Below are positions 18,832 through 26,645 of a stretch of DNA of 64,000 nucleotides, piece by piece. The notes beneath the pieces were generated by a model. It did no database searches. It saw nothing but the letters and a program-made list of their open reading frames with translations, and was not told the DNA's origin. A program made the translations under genes and the position numbers. Every line of letters begins with the position of its first letter. Within the stretch, counting starts at the first letter, position 1. This stretch comes from Methylocystis sp. MJC1 (GTDB taxonomy: Bacteria > Pseudomonadota > Alphaproteobacteria > Rhizobiales > Beijerinckiaceae): assembly GCF_026427715.1 (NCBI RefSeq), contig NZ_CP107558.1, positions 843,001 to 907,000 on the forward strand, in the 5' to 3' direction.

Positions 18832-19235
18832 AGGTTGTCCTTTGCAATCGAGGGGGTGGCGCTTTGCTACCAAATTTGGCTGGCGAGCCCAAGCCCACCC
18901 CCCCAAGCCCACCGCGCAAGCCCGCCGCGATGATCGCCGCCGCAAAGGCGCCCGAAAGGCCAAGTTAGAATGGCCCCCGGCGGAAACAAACGGCCTGTTG
19001 CATTTTCGCGACAGCGACGCGCGGAGCTTTTCTTTAGTCTCACCGCCACGCCAGAAGCATCGCTGGCGCGTCACCCTCGCGGCGGGTCGATTGAATGTCG
19101 CTCAGCCGTGCGGCGGGTTCCTGGGCGTTTGCGTCGAAGACTTGGTTTCGCCGAAGACCTGAAAACTTAGTTTTGGCGAAGATTTGGCGGCCGCCGCGCG
19201 AGGCGCGAGCGGGTCATTTCCGAAAGGAGACGGAT
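18832..19235. other. 404-base stretch without a recognised gene
   Basis: It lies between the divergent ispA and lipoprotein genes. It contains C-rich tandem AAGCCCACC-like repeats (about 18889-18925) and the leader of the lipoprotein gene with a GAAAGGAG ribosome site just before 19236. No convincing coding frame or RNA gene was seen. Confidence 0.6.
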
Positions 19236-19523
19236 ATGAAAAAGGTTCTGCTGCTGACGGCGGCGATTATTGCGGCGCCGCTGGCTGGCTGCAACTCGCC
19301 CGGCGATCGCGCCCTTGGCGGCGCGGCGATTGGCGGTCTGGGCGGCGCCGGCATCGGCGCGCTGGCCTCGGGCGGAAGCGCCACCGGCACGCTCGCGGGC
19401 GCTGCGATCGGCGCCGGAACGGGCGCGCTTGTCGGCGCCGCGACGGCTCCGGCGCCGCGCTGCGCGAGATGGGGTTATGATTACTACGGCCAGCGCGTCT
19501 GCGTCGCTTATTACAACCAATAA
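19236..19523 (+). CDS. Small glycine-zipper lipoprotein
   Basis: A 95-residue protein with a lipoprotein signal (MKKVLLLTAAIIAAPLAGC, Cys19 as the lipidated residue), a glycine-zipper segment rich in GGAAIGGLGGAGIGALASG repeats, and a short C-terminal tail WGYDYYGQRVCVAYYNQ. Proteins of this build are outer-membrane-associated in alphaproteobacteria; their role is not well defined. A strong intrinsic terminator follows. Confidence 0.85.
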   Translation: MKKVLLLTAAIIAAPLAGCNSPGDRALGGAAIGGLGGAGIGALASGGSATGTLAGAAIGAGTGALVGAATAPAPRCARWGYDYYGQRVCVAYYNQ

Positions 19524-19531
19524 GTTACGAA

Positions 19532-19567
19532 GGCCGCGCGGCGTTTGTCCGCGCGGCTCTTTTTTAT
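19532..19567. terminator. Rho-independent terminator (shared by convergent genes)
   Basis: GCCGCGCGG (19533-19541) pairs perfectly with CCGCGCGGC (19549-19557), and TCTTTTTT follows immediately. It terminates the lipoprotein gene; the convergent gene on the other strand ends at 19564 in the T tract, so its transcript would also read into the same stem. Confidence 0.9.
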
Positions 19568-19995
19568 GCGTTTGGCCAGAGGAATTGCGAAAGGCCCGGA
19601 ATAGGGTCGGTCATCACGCGCAGCTTGGCCTTCCCGATGACGAGCTCGGCGCCGCCGAAAATTTCATGGGCGAGGCGCTTGAGTTGATTCGCCGAGAGGC
19701 CGAGCGCTGAAAGCTCGGAGGTCAGCGCGAGCATATCGCCTTTGGCGCCGCCCATCAGCCCGGCCGCCCCGCCCAGCACGCCGCTGAGCAGGCTCTTTTT
19801 GCGCGGCGCCGTTTCCGCCTCGGCGATGGCCGCACGGGAGCCCGGGATGGCGTCGATCAATTCGTCGGCGGGGCCGTCGGGATATCGCTTGAGGAGGAAG
19901 CCAAAGACATGGCCGACTGCAAGGCGCGCAATGGCGGGGTCGGTCCCGACGGAATTGGCGACATGGGCAATCCATTGATCCATAAAACGCTCCAA
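19564..19995 (-). CDS. Hypothetical protein, helical, about 143 residues
   Basis: Mostly helical sequence with a central Gly/Ala-rich segment (SGVLGGAAGLMGGAKGD) and a C-terminal half, ELSALGLSANQLKRLAHEIF followed by GGAELVIGKAKLRVMTDPIPGLSQFL, that resembles small DUF proteins of bacterial envelopes. I cannot name the family with confidence. There is no signal peptide. It is convergent with the lipoprotein gene and shares its terminator. Confidence 0.7.
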   Translation of the reverse strand: MERFMDQWIAHVANSVGTDPAIARLAVGHVFGFLLKRYPDGPADELIDAIPGSRAAIAEAETAPRKKSLLSGVLGGAAGLMGGAKGDMLALTSELSALGLSANQLKRLAHEIFGGAELVIGKAKLRVMTDPIPGLSQFLWPNA

Positions 19996-20067
19996 GATCG
20001 ACAGTCTGGGCGCTTTTCGCTTATCGGGACAAGAGGCGCAACCATTGGGCTGGCGAGGGCTCGCAGA

Positions 20068-20964
20068 TCAGACTGCGACTGATATCGCGCCGTTCTCGAA
20101 CGAAGCTCTGAGCATCCCTGGAGTCGAATAAGCGGCGCCGCAGCCGCCATTGCGATCGACGACGATCAGACCGCCCGAACCTTTCACTTTTCTCACGAGA
20201 TAAGCGATCGCCGCCGCTGCCGCGTCCGCCGCAGTCATCCCTTGTGCTTCGACAAAGAAGGCGGCGGCGCGCGCCAGCGACGTGCGCAAGAATTGCTCCC
20301 CGATCCCCGTGCATGAGACTGCGCAGGATTCATTATCGGCGAAGACGCCCGCGCCGATGACAGGCGAGTCGCCGACGCGGCCGATCATTTGATTGACGAG
20401 GCCGCCCGTCGAGGTCGCCGCCGCGACATTGCCGGCGTTGTCTCGCGCCACGGCGCCGACGGTCCCGAGCTTGCCCTCGTCGGTCGCAGCGTGATCGAGC
20501 GTCCTTGCGCCACGGGCCTTTGCGCGGGCGAGCTGCGCTTGCCTGTCGGGCGTGAGAAAATAGGAGTCTTCTTCAAAGACCGCGCCCTGTTCGCGGCCGA
20601 AGCGTTCGGCGCCTTCGCCGATAAGGAAGACGTGGGGCGTCCGCTCCATCACGAGCCGGGCAAGCAGCACAGGGTTGCGCACATGTCTGACGCCAGCCAC
20701 GGCGCCGGCCGACAGGTCGCGTCCATCCATGATGGACGCGTCGCAATAGACAGCCCCATCCGCGTTCAGAACGGAGCCTCGCCCCGCGTTGAAGATCGGA
20801 TCGTCCTCGAGGAGGCGGACGCATTCCGTCACAGCGTCGAGCGCGGAGGCGCCTTTTGTGAGCAGGTCGGCGCCGGTCTCGATGATGGCGCGTAGCGAGG
20901 GAGCGAAGCGCTCGGGCGCGCCTATGGCGCCAGCGCCGCCGTGGATCATCAGTGAGTAGCTCAT
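20068..20964 (-). CDS. iaaA: Isoaspartyl peptidase / L-asparaginase (Ntn-hydrolase)
   Basis: A 298-residue precursor of the plant-type asparaginase family, which cleaves itself to expose a catalytic Thr and then hydrolyses isoaspartyl dipeptides and asparagine. Visible are the N-terminal SLMIHGGAGAI, NAGRGSVLNADG, the autocleavage site GKLGTVGAVARD with the nucleophilic Thr, and RVGDSPVIGAGVFAD and SCTGIGEQFLR of the beta subunit. The ATG at 20964 is preferred to 21045, whose extra codons are not family-like. It appears to be a single gene. Confidence 0.92.
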   Translation of the reverse strand: MSYSLMIHGGAGAIGAPERFAPSLRAIIETGADLLTKGASALDAVTECVRLLEDDPIFNAGRGSVLNADGAVYCDASIMDGRDLSAGAVAGVRHVRNPVLLARLVMERTPHVFLIGEGAERFGREQGAVFEEDSYFLTPDRQAQLARAKARGARTLDHAATDEGKLGTVGAVARDNAGNVAAATSTGGLVNQMIGRVGDSPVIGAGVFADNESCAVSCTGIGEQFLRTSLARAAAFFVEAQGMTAADAAAAAIAYLVRKVKGSGGLIVVDRNGGCGAAYSTPGMLRASFENGAISVAV

Positions 20965-21072
20965 GTCGTAAGAATGGCATTTCACCCGCACACCGGCAAT
21001 GTCGTTGCGTTTCTGGATGCTGAATAAAAACACAAAGCCAGTCATTGCGTGTGCGAGATTTTGCGTACGATA

Positions 21073-21240
21073 ATACGAGATCCGCTTGCTTGGTTCGGCG
21101 TCATTCCCGACGCTCGCAAAGCGAGCGATCGGGAATAGAGAGCAAAACCAGCGTGCCTATGGCTCTGGATTTCCGGTCGGGCTTTCAGCCCGCCGGGGAA
21201 TGACAAGCCCCCATGCGAGCTGTTCAAACGGAAATGGTAT
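21073..21240. repeat. Dispersed palindromic repeat, copy A
   Basis: It begins ATACGAGATCCGCTTG and ends CGGAAATGGTAT. Inside is TCATTCCCGACGCTCGCAAA followed by the reverse arm GCGAGCGATCGGGAAT. The same ends and core recur at 37325-37462, and the core alone at 31926-32030. It sits between the isoaspartyl peptidase and AraC genes and is 168 bases long. Confidence 0.8.
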
Positions 21241-21243
21241 AAC

Positions 21244-22134
21244 TCAATCGCTGGGCCAATTGCCGGGGGCCGCATCAGGCGGAGCGGCGTGCATATATCT
21301 TCCATGCTTGGCTCGAGCCTGCCGCCTTATCATGCGCGGCGAGGCGCCAAAACGTTTCTTGAAGCAACGATTGAAGTGGGATTGGTCGGAAAAACCCGCC
21401 TGATAGGCAATGTCGCCAATGCGACTCGCGTCGAAATAGGCGGAATTCAGCATGCGGTGGGCGGCGGTCAATCGAAGCTCTTGCAAGCGTTCCGAAAACG
21501 ACTTCCCGCTCTGCTTGAGAAGTGCGTGAACATATCGAACGGTGATCGACAGACTCCGCGCGATCCTCGACGGGGATAGTTCCGGATCCGTATAGTTCTC
21601 CTGAATTTCATTCAGGATATTGCTCATATGCCTCGCGCGCATTCCCGTCAGCCTGGGTGATGCGTCCCGGTCCTCGCAGGCGCTCAGCAGGTAAAAAATG
21701 CTGTCGATGACGAACAACTTTAGCATCGAGTTGATCAGAATGTTCGTTTTCTTGCCTATTCTCTCATTCTTGACGCAACTATCCAAGACGCTGTCAATGA
21801 CGCTGTCGAGCAGTCTGAACAGACACGCAATTTCACTGTCCGAGGCGGACGGGTCGTATTTCTTGTGGAACGTTTGCGAGCTAGTTTTGTTTCTGTCCTC
21901 GACGCCGATCACCCGGTACAGGCAGGAACTCCGTGTTCCCACCAAGCGACCTCGCTCTGCGCTCACAATGCGATGCAAATCAGTTGAGAGGTGCACGAGC
22001 GTTGCTTGGCTATTCAAGGCTGAAACATACCATATGCGGTTCTTCTCGGACGCGGGAGGCAGGCTGTCGCACAGCTCGGCTTCCCCTCGGGCTATGAAGA
22101 AATCCTCATTGTTGGCTTTGCTGAAATAATTCAT
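21244..22134 (-). CDS. AraC-family transcriptional regulator
   Basis: A 296-residue protein with a C-terminal AraC/XylS DNA-binding domain: LSPSRIARSLSITVRYVHAL (first helix-turn-helix) and RIGDIAYQAGFSDQSHFNRC followed by FKKRFGASPRMIRR (second). The N-terminal domain resembles the AraC-binding-like fold with SQATLVHLSTDL. The ATG at 22134 is taken as the start; a TTG at 22176 would add 14 residues. Base composition is less GC-rich than the surroundings, hinting at transfer. No operon partner is adjacent on this strand. Confidence 0.85.
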   Translation of the reverse strand: MNYFSKANNEDFFIARGEAELCDSLPPASEKNRIWYVSALNSQATLVHLSTDLHRIVSAERGRLVGTRSSCLYRVIGVEDRNKTSSQTFHKKYDPSASDSEIACLFRLLDSVIDSVLDSCVKNERIGKKTNILINSMLKLFVIDSIFYLLSACEDRDASPRLTGMRARHMSNILNEIQENYTDPELSPSRIARSLSITVRYVHALLKQSGKSFSERLQELRLTAAHRMLNSAYFDASRIGDIAYQAGFSDQSHFNRCFKKRFGASPRMIRRQARAKHGRYMHAAPPDAAPGNWPSD

Positions 22135-22434
22135 TGCGTCCGCCGCCGATCGTTTTGTCGCGATGCTCCGAGGCAAAATATTGATGCGCTCCCTGCCGCG
22201 AGGGCTGGGTGAGCTGAATTCGTCTGTATCAGCAATTAAATGTGCAGATAAAGCTCAGGTCAACAGAATTGTGATAGTAAACAGCATTTAATCTTCTGCT
22301 GGTTGTTGTGTATATATTGACTGTAGACGCTGCGAAGCGCGGTTTTATCTGGCAAGAGCCGGCCGGGTCGGCTTTCGAGATCACAAACAAGGCGCCGACT
22401 GCATCGCGCTTCCGCGCCCAGCCGTCGCCCCTCG
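22135..22434. other. AT-richer gap between two AraC genes
   Basis: About 300 bases holding the presumed promoter of the AraC gene to its left. The part 22225-22325 is clearly poorer in GC than the rest of the window. No gene is recognised; short frames present do not look coding. Confidence 0.5.
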
Positions 22435-23295
22435 TCATTCTCGGCGATGACGCTGCGGGCCGGCCTCGCCGTCGTCGGCTGCGCTGTGCATGATCATTTG
22501 CGTCGTTCGTGCGATCCTTCGACCATCGGAAGCGGCTTTGCCAAAGGTCCTCCGATACTCGCGCGCAAAGTGGGCCGAATCGAAGAAGCCCGAGGCATGT
22601 GCGGCCCTGGTAAGGGAAGCCCCCTCGGCGACGTCGCGCCAAGCGCCCCGCAGCCTGCTCCACGCGCGGTACCGACGAAATGGAACGCCAATCTGCTGTG
22701 TAAACAGGTGCTGAAAACGAGAGGCGGATAAGCCGACACTCCGCGCGAGATCGTCCACTGGAGTCAGATCAAAATAACGTTCATGGAGAAAATCGACGAC
22801 GTCGGAAAGACGGGGATCGATCGGCTCTGCGTGCGATGTCTTCTTGGCAAACATCGTTAGGTCGCACAGCGCATTTTCAACCCACTGCGGACTCGATGAA
22901 TTTTCATAGAATGAGCGAAACAGCGGGATTTCCGCCGAGTCGCCGAGCAGGACGCCGTCGATTTCTCGAAAACCACGGAGAAGAGGGAACAGGGCATCTA
23001 ACGCGCCCAGGTTCGGTTCTATGTACAGAGCAGCGAACGGCTCTCCGCCAAAATTCAACTCATGCCATATACCGGAAGGAATGATTGCAGCGCGGCACGC
23101 AAGCCAGGAGCCGCCTCGCAAGCGCAAACGAAACTTACCGTAGAGGCCAGCCAAGAGAACCGGGGCGCCTCCTTGGTGGTCTCCGAGATAGGCTGTGGCG
23201 CCCGCCCAAAATGCGCACCCCCTCCCGATATGCAGGAGCGGAGCTGGCTGTTCGATCACCGCAGCACGTTTATACAAGCGCGTCTCATCCACCAT
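22435..23295 (-). CDS. AraC-family transcriptional regulator
   Basis: A 286-residue regulator. The N-terminal cupin-like sensing domain includes LRGGSWLACRAAIIPSGIWH and the C-terminal AraC domain has LTPVDDLARSVGLSASRFQH and LTRAAHASGFFDSAHFAREY. The start at 23295 is supported by AAGGAG seven bases upstream. It is divergent from a small membrane protein gene at 23358, the usual geometry for a regulator and its target, which is inference. Confidence 0.88.
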   Translation of the reverse strand: MVDETRLYKRAAVIEQPAPLLHIGRGCAFWAGATAYLGDHQGGAPVLLAGLYGKFRLRLRGGSWLACRAAIIPSGIWHELNFGGEPFAALYIEPNLGALDALFPLLRGFREIDGVLLGDSAEIPLFRSFYENSSSPQWVENALCDLTMFAKKTSHAEPIDPRLSDVVDFLHERYFDLTPVDDLARSVGLSASRFQHLFTQQIGVPFRRYRAWSRLRGAWRDVAEGASLTRAAHASGFFDSAHFAREYRRTFGKAASDGRRIARTTQMIMHSAADDGEAGPQRHRRE

Positions 23296-23357
23296 CGATA
23301 ATCTCCTTATCGCAATTCGACGCGGAAACGCGCGTCATCATTTAAAGAAGGTCAGGA

Positions 23358-23876
23358 ATGCGCAATACTTTCCTTTTAGCGTTTGCCAGCCTGCTGTTGG
23401 CAATCGCCCTTACGATCGCCTGGGTTTTGGCGGTAACCCTGTTCTTCCCGCACGGGCAACTCGCAGGGCTCATTGTCGATCGCAACAGTCTCATCAGAGC
23501 GCATATAGACTACCTGATGATGGCCCAATTCATATTTCTCTTTGCGCTGCTTTTTCGGCAGTATTCGATCATTCCGCCGTGGTGGGTGATTGGCGCTAGC
23601 TGTTATGGCGCTTTCTTCAATCCTCTGGGATTTCTGAAGAGGGCCTTGATTGCGAAGCCCCCTGCAGATGCGCCGGCGATCGAGCCGTATTTCCCACTTT
23701 CCGCAGCGGTGAGTTTCACCTTCATTACTGTCGCATTTCTCGCGGCCGCAGTGCTCATAATCAGAGCTGCATGGCGATCGTCAAAGGCTGTGAGCGAGGC
23801 TCTCGCATCGCAAGCCCGCTCGGACGCCAGCTCTAATTTAAACCTGTCCGCTGCCCGGCCAAAGGGTCCGCTTTAA
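23358..23876 (+). CDS. Small integral membrane protein of unknown function
   Basis: A 172-residue protein with four hydrophobic segments: residues about 5-30, 50-70, 74-90 and 112-138. There are no recognised catalytic motifs. It lies opposite the AraC gene, 62 bases away, and is probably controlled by it. Its stop overlaps the convergent efflux gene by four bases. Confidence 0.7.
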   Translation: MRNTFLLAFASLLLAIALTIAWVLAVTLFFPHGQLAGLIVDRNSLIRAHIDYLMMAQFIFLFALLFRQYSIIPPWWVIGASCYGAFFNPLGFLKRALIAKPPADAPAIEPYFPLSAAVSFTFITVAFLAAAVLIIRAAWRSSKAVSEALASQARSDASSNLNLSAARPKGPL

Positions 23877-25522
23877 TTCGCCGGCCTGCCCGGCGGCATC
23901 GGCGCCGCTTCGTAATCGGGCGGCAGCAGCAGCGGCGTTTGCGCGGCCGGCGTAGGCAGGGGTAGTGTTTCGGCGGGCGGCGGGGTTTCGGCGGGCAGGA
24001 GATTGCCCCAGTCGGTGCGGTTCATCATGCCGGCTTGCATGATCTCCGGCACGATCGGCTTGCCATTGCGAATTTCCCAACCGCCGCCGAGGGCCTTGTA
24101 GAGCGCCACAAGGTTGGTGGCGATGTTCGAGCGCGTGTCGGCGAGCCGGTTGCGCTCCTCCAGCAATCGCGTCTGAGCGTCGAGCACGCGCTGAAAATTT
24201 TCCGCGCCTTCGCGATATTGGATGAAGGAAAGCTCGACGGCGCGCTCGGCCGCTTTCACCGAATTTTGCAAACTGGCGGCGCGCTGCTGCGCCTTCAGGA
24301 AACCGATGAGCGCATCCTCGACCTCGCGGGCGGCCTTGAGCACCGTATCTTCGTAATTGACCAGCGCCTGCTGGAAGCGCGCGTCCTGCGCGCGGATATT
24401 ATTGGCGATGCGGCCATAGTTGAGAAGCGACCAGCGGAAGCTCGGACCCGTCGTGAGGAACAGACTGCCGGGCGCAAAGATTTTGCCTAAATCCGACGCC
24501 TGCACGCCGATCTCGCCGAAGAGAAAAAAGCGCGGATAGAGATCGGCTTCCGTAACGCCGATGCGCGCGCTCTCCGAGGCTGCGTTCATCTCGGCCTTGC
24601 GGATGTCGGGCCGGCGGCGCAGCAGCTCCGCCGGCAGGCCGACGGCGACGCGTGGCGAGGCGGAGGGGATTTGTCGCGGCCCGTGCAGCAATTTATCCAC
24701 GCCGCCCGGCGGGCGGCCGAGCAGCACGCTCAGCGCATTTTTGGCGCGTTGCAGGCCGGTCTCCAAATCGGGAATGCTGGCGATCGTATTTTCGAGCAGG
24801 GCGCGCTGCTGGGCGACGTCGAGCTCCGAGGTCGCGCCATTGCGGAAGCGCGCTTCGGCGATCTGCAGGCCGTCCTTTTGCAGCCTCACGTTCTCGCGCG
24901 CGATCTCGATGAAAACCTCGAAGGTCCGTACGCTGACATAGGTGCGCGCGACTTCCGCCGTGAGCGAAACGAACGCATTGTCGTAATCGGCGATCGAACT
25001 CGACATTTGCGCTTCCGCCGCCTCGACGTTGCGACGGTAACGGCCCCAGAAATCGATCTCCCAGCTGGCGTCGAAGCCGATCGAATAATCGGCGAAGGCG
25101 TGTTTCGGCAGGCTCGCTCTATTCGCGGCCTGCTCGCTGAGCTTGTTCCAGGTCGCGGCCCCGTTGCCCTCCTGCTGCTGCGGGAAGAGTTGGCCGATGG
25201 CGATTCCCAACTGGGCGCGCGCTTCGAGAATGCGCAGCCCGGCGATCTGCACGGGAAGGTTCTGCTCGGCGGCGAGATTGACGAGGCGATCGAGCGTCGG
25301 GTCCTTGAACGCGCGCCACCAATTGCTCATCACTTGTTTATTGGAAACGCGCTTGTCGGTTTTTTCGATCCAATTGTCCTGGACCGACGCTTCCGGCGGC
25401 TGGAAATCCGGGCCGACCGCACAGCCGTTCATCGCGAGCGCCAAGCCCATAAGCGAGAGGGCGTCTTTGTGGGGCAGGCGGGAATAAGCCGCCGAACGCA
25501 GCTTTTTCTTTGCGCGCATCAT
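23873..25522 (-). CDS. Outer-membrane efflux lipoprotein, NodT/TolC family
   Basis: A 549-residue outer-membrane factor. It has a lipoprotein signal (ALAMNGC), then VGPDFQPPEASVQDNWI typical of NodT-type factors, two coiled-coil hairpin repeats, and LYKALGGGWE at the C-terminal end of the core followed by a Pro-rich tail. The start MMRAKKK overlaps the stop of the ABC-2 permease gene by four bases. It would form the exit duct for the HlyD/RbbA/ABC-2 efflux complex encoded upstream on the same strand. Confidence 0.92.
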   Translation of the reverse strand: MMRAKKKLRSAAYSRLPHKDALSLMGLALAMNGCAVGPDFQPPEASVQDNWIEKTDKRVSNKQVMSNWWRAFKDPTLDRLVNLAAEQNLPVQIAGLRILEARAQLGIAIGQLFPQQQEGNGAATWNKLSEQAANRASLPKHAFADYSIGFDASWEIDFWGRYRRNVEAAEAQMSSSIADYDNAFVSLTAEVARTYVSVRTFEVFIEIARENVRLQKDGLQIAEARFRNGATSELDVAQQRALLENTIASIPDLETGLQRAKNALSVLLGRPPGGVDKLLHGPRQIPSASPRVAVGLPAELLRRRPDIRKAEMNAASESARIGVTEADLYPRFFLFGEIGVQASDLGKIFAPGSLFLTTGPSFRWSLLNYGRIANNIRAQDARFQQALVNYEDTVLKAAREVEDALIGFLKAQQRAASLQNSVKAAERAVELSFIQYREGAENFQRVLDAQTRLLEERNRLADTRSNIATNLVALYKALGGGWEIRNGKPIVPEIMQAGMMNRTDWGNLLPAETPPPAETLPLPTPAAQTPLLLPPDYEAAPMPPGRPAN

Positions 25523-26643
25523 TTCGTCACCGCGATGGATTTTCGAAACAGCGAGAGGCTGTAGCTGAAAAAGGCGAGGCCGATGGCCGCGACCATGACA
25601 AATTGCGGCCAGACCGCGCTCAAGCCGCCGCCGCGATAGATGATCTTCTGCGAGAAGCTGACGAAGTGCCGCGACGGCAGAAAGAAGGTGATGTATTGCA
25701 GCCAGACCGGCTGGCTTTCGACCGGCGTATTGCCGCCCGAAAGCAGCTCCAGCACGACGACCACGAGAATGATGAGCAGCGCGAATTGCGCCATGGAGCG
25801 CGAGACCGTGCCTAAAAATATGCCGAGCGCAGTGGCGAAGAAAAGATAGAGCCCGACGCCGGAGAACCATAAGGCGACAGAGCCAGCGAAGGGAACTTCC
25901 AGCGCCTTCATCACGATGAGATAGAGCGAAGCGGCCGTTGCGCAGAGGATCACGAGACTATTCGCCCAGACCTTCGCCATCGCGATCTCGAAGGCCGTCA
26001 GCGGCATGACGAGGAGATGCTCCAGCGTTCCATGCTCGCGTTCGCGGATCACCGCGGCGCCGGTGAGAATGATGGTCAGTATCGTCACCTCGTTGATGAT
26101 GCCGACAATGCTCGCAAACCATGCGGTTACGCCGTTGGGATTGAACAGGCGGCGAATGACGAGATCGATCGGCTGAGGCGTCGCGCCGCTGGCGCGGCTG
26201 AAGAAGGAGGTAATGCGCTGATTGACGATATTCTTGATATAGCCCGCGCCGATCGACGCCTGCTGCATGGCGGTGGCGTCGATGCTGAGTTGAATGTCCG
26301 GATGGCGTCCGGCGCTCAGATCCGACTGGAAGCGGGGTGGAATAGAAACAACGAACATATATCGGCCTTCGTCCATGGCCGGCTCCGCCTCGTCGGCGGT
26401 GATCAACTCGGGCTCCTGGAAGCGGGGCGGATAGAAGGCGTTGATGAGCTCGTTGGAGAGCGCCGAACGGTCCTCGTCCACGAAGGCGATGGAGGCGTTA
26501 TTCACTTCGCTCGACGTGCCGGTGGCCTGGGCGTAGATCGAGCCCGTGAAGGCGTAGGCGACGAAGAAGAGCATGACGGAGTCGCTCGCGAGGCTGCGAA
26601 GCTCCTTCAGTCCAAGCCAGAAAATATTGAGCAGGGACTTCAT
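25519..26643 (-). CDS. ABC-2 type permease (YhhJ-like)
   Basis: A 374-residue membrane subunit with one N-terminal membrane helix, a large extracytoplasmic domain (about 45-180) and five C-terminal helices. VIREREHGTLEHLLVMPLTAFEIAMAKVW is the coupling helix region of ABC-2 permeases. Start at 26643, two bases after the RbbA-like gene stop; the stop overlaps the NodT gene. In E. coli the equivalent yhiI-rbbA-yhhJ genes have the same order. Confidence 0.9.
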   Translation of the reverse strand: MKSLLNIFWLGLKELRSLASDSVMLFFVAYAFTGSIYAQATGTSSEVNNASIAFVDEDRSALSNELINAFYPPRFQEPELITADEAEPAMDEGRYMFVVSIPPRFQSDLSAGRHPDIQLSIDATAMQQASIGAGYIKNIVNQRITSFFSRASGATPQPIDLVIRRLFNPNGVTAWFASIVGIINEVTILTIILTGAAVIREREHGTLEHLLVMPLTAFEIAMAKVWANSLVILCATAASLYLIVMKALEVPFAGSVALWFSGVGLYLFFATALGIFLGTVSRSMAQFALLIILVVVVLELLSGGNTPVESQPVWLQYITFFLPSRHFVSFSQKIIYRGGGLSAVWPQFVMVAAIGLAFFSYSLSLFRKSIAVTK

Positions 26644-26645
26644 CG

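Noticed and set aside
17479..18933. 484-codon frame opposite DUF1345 and ispA
   Set aside because: Low-complexity Arg/Gly-rich product, antisense to well-supported genes.
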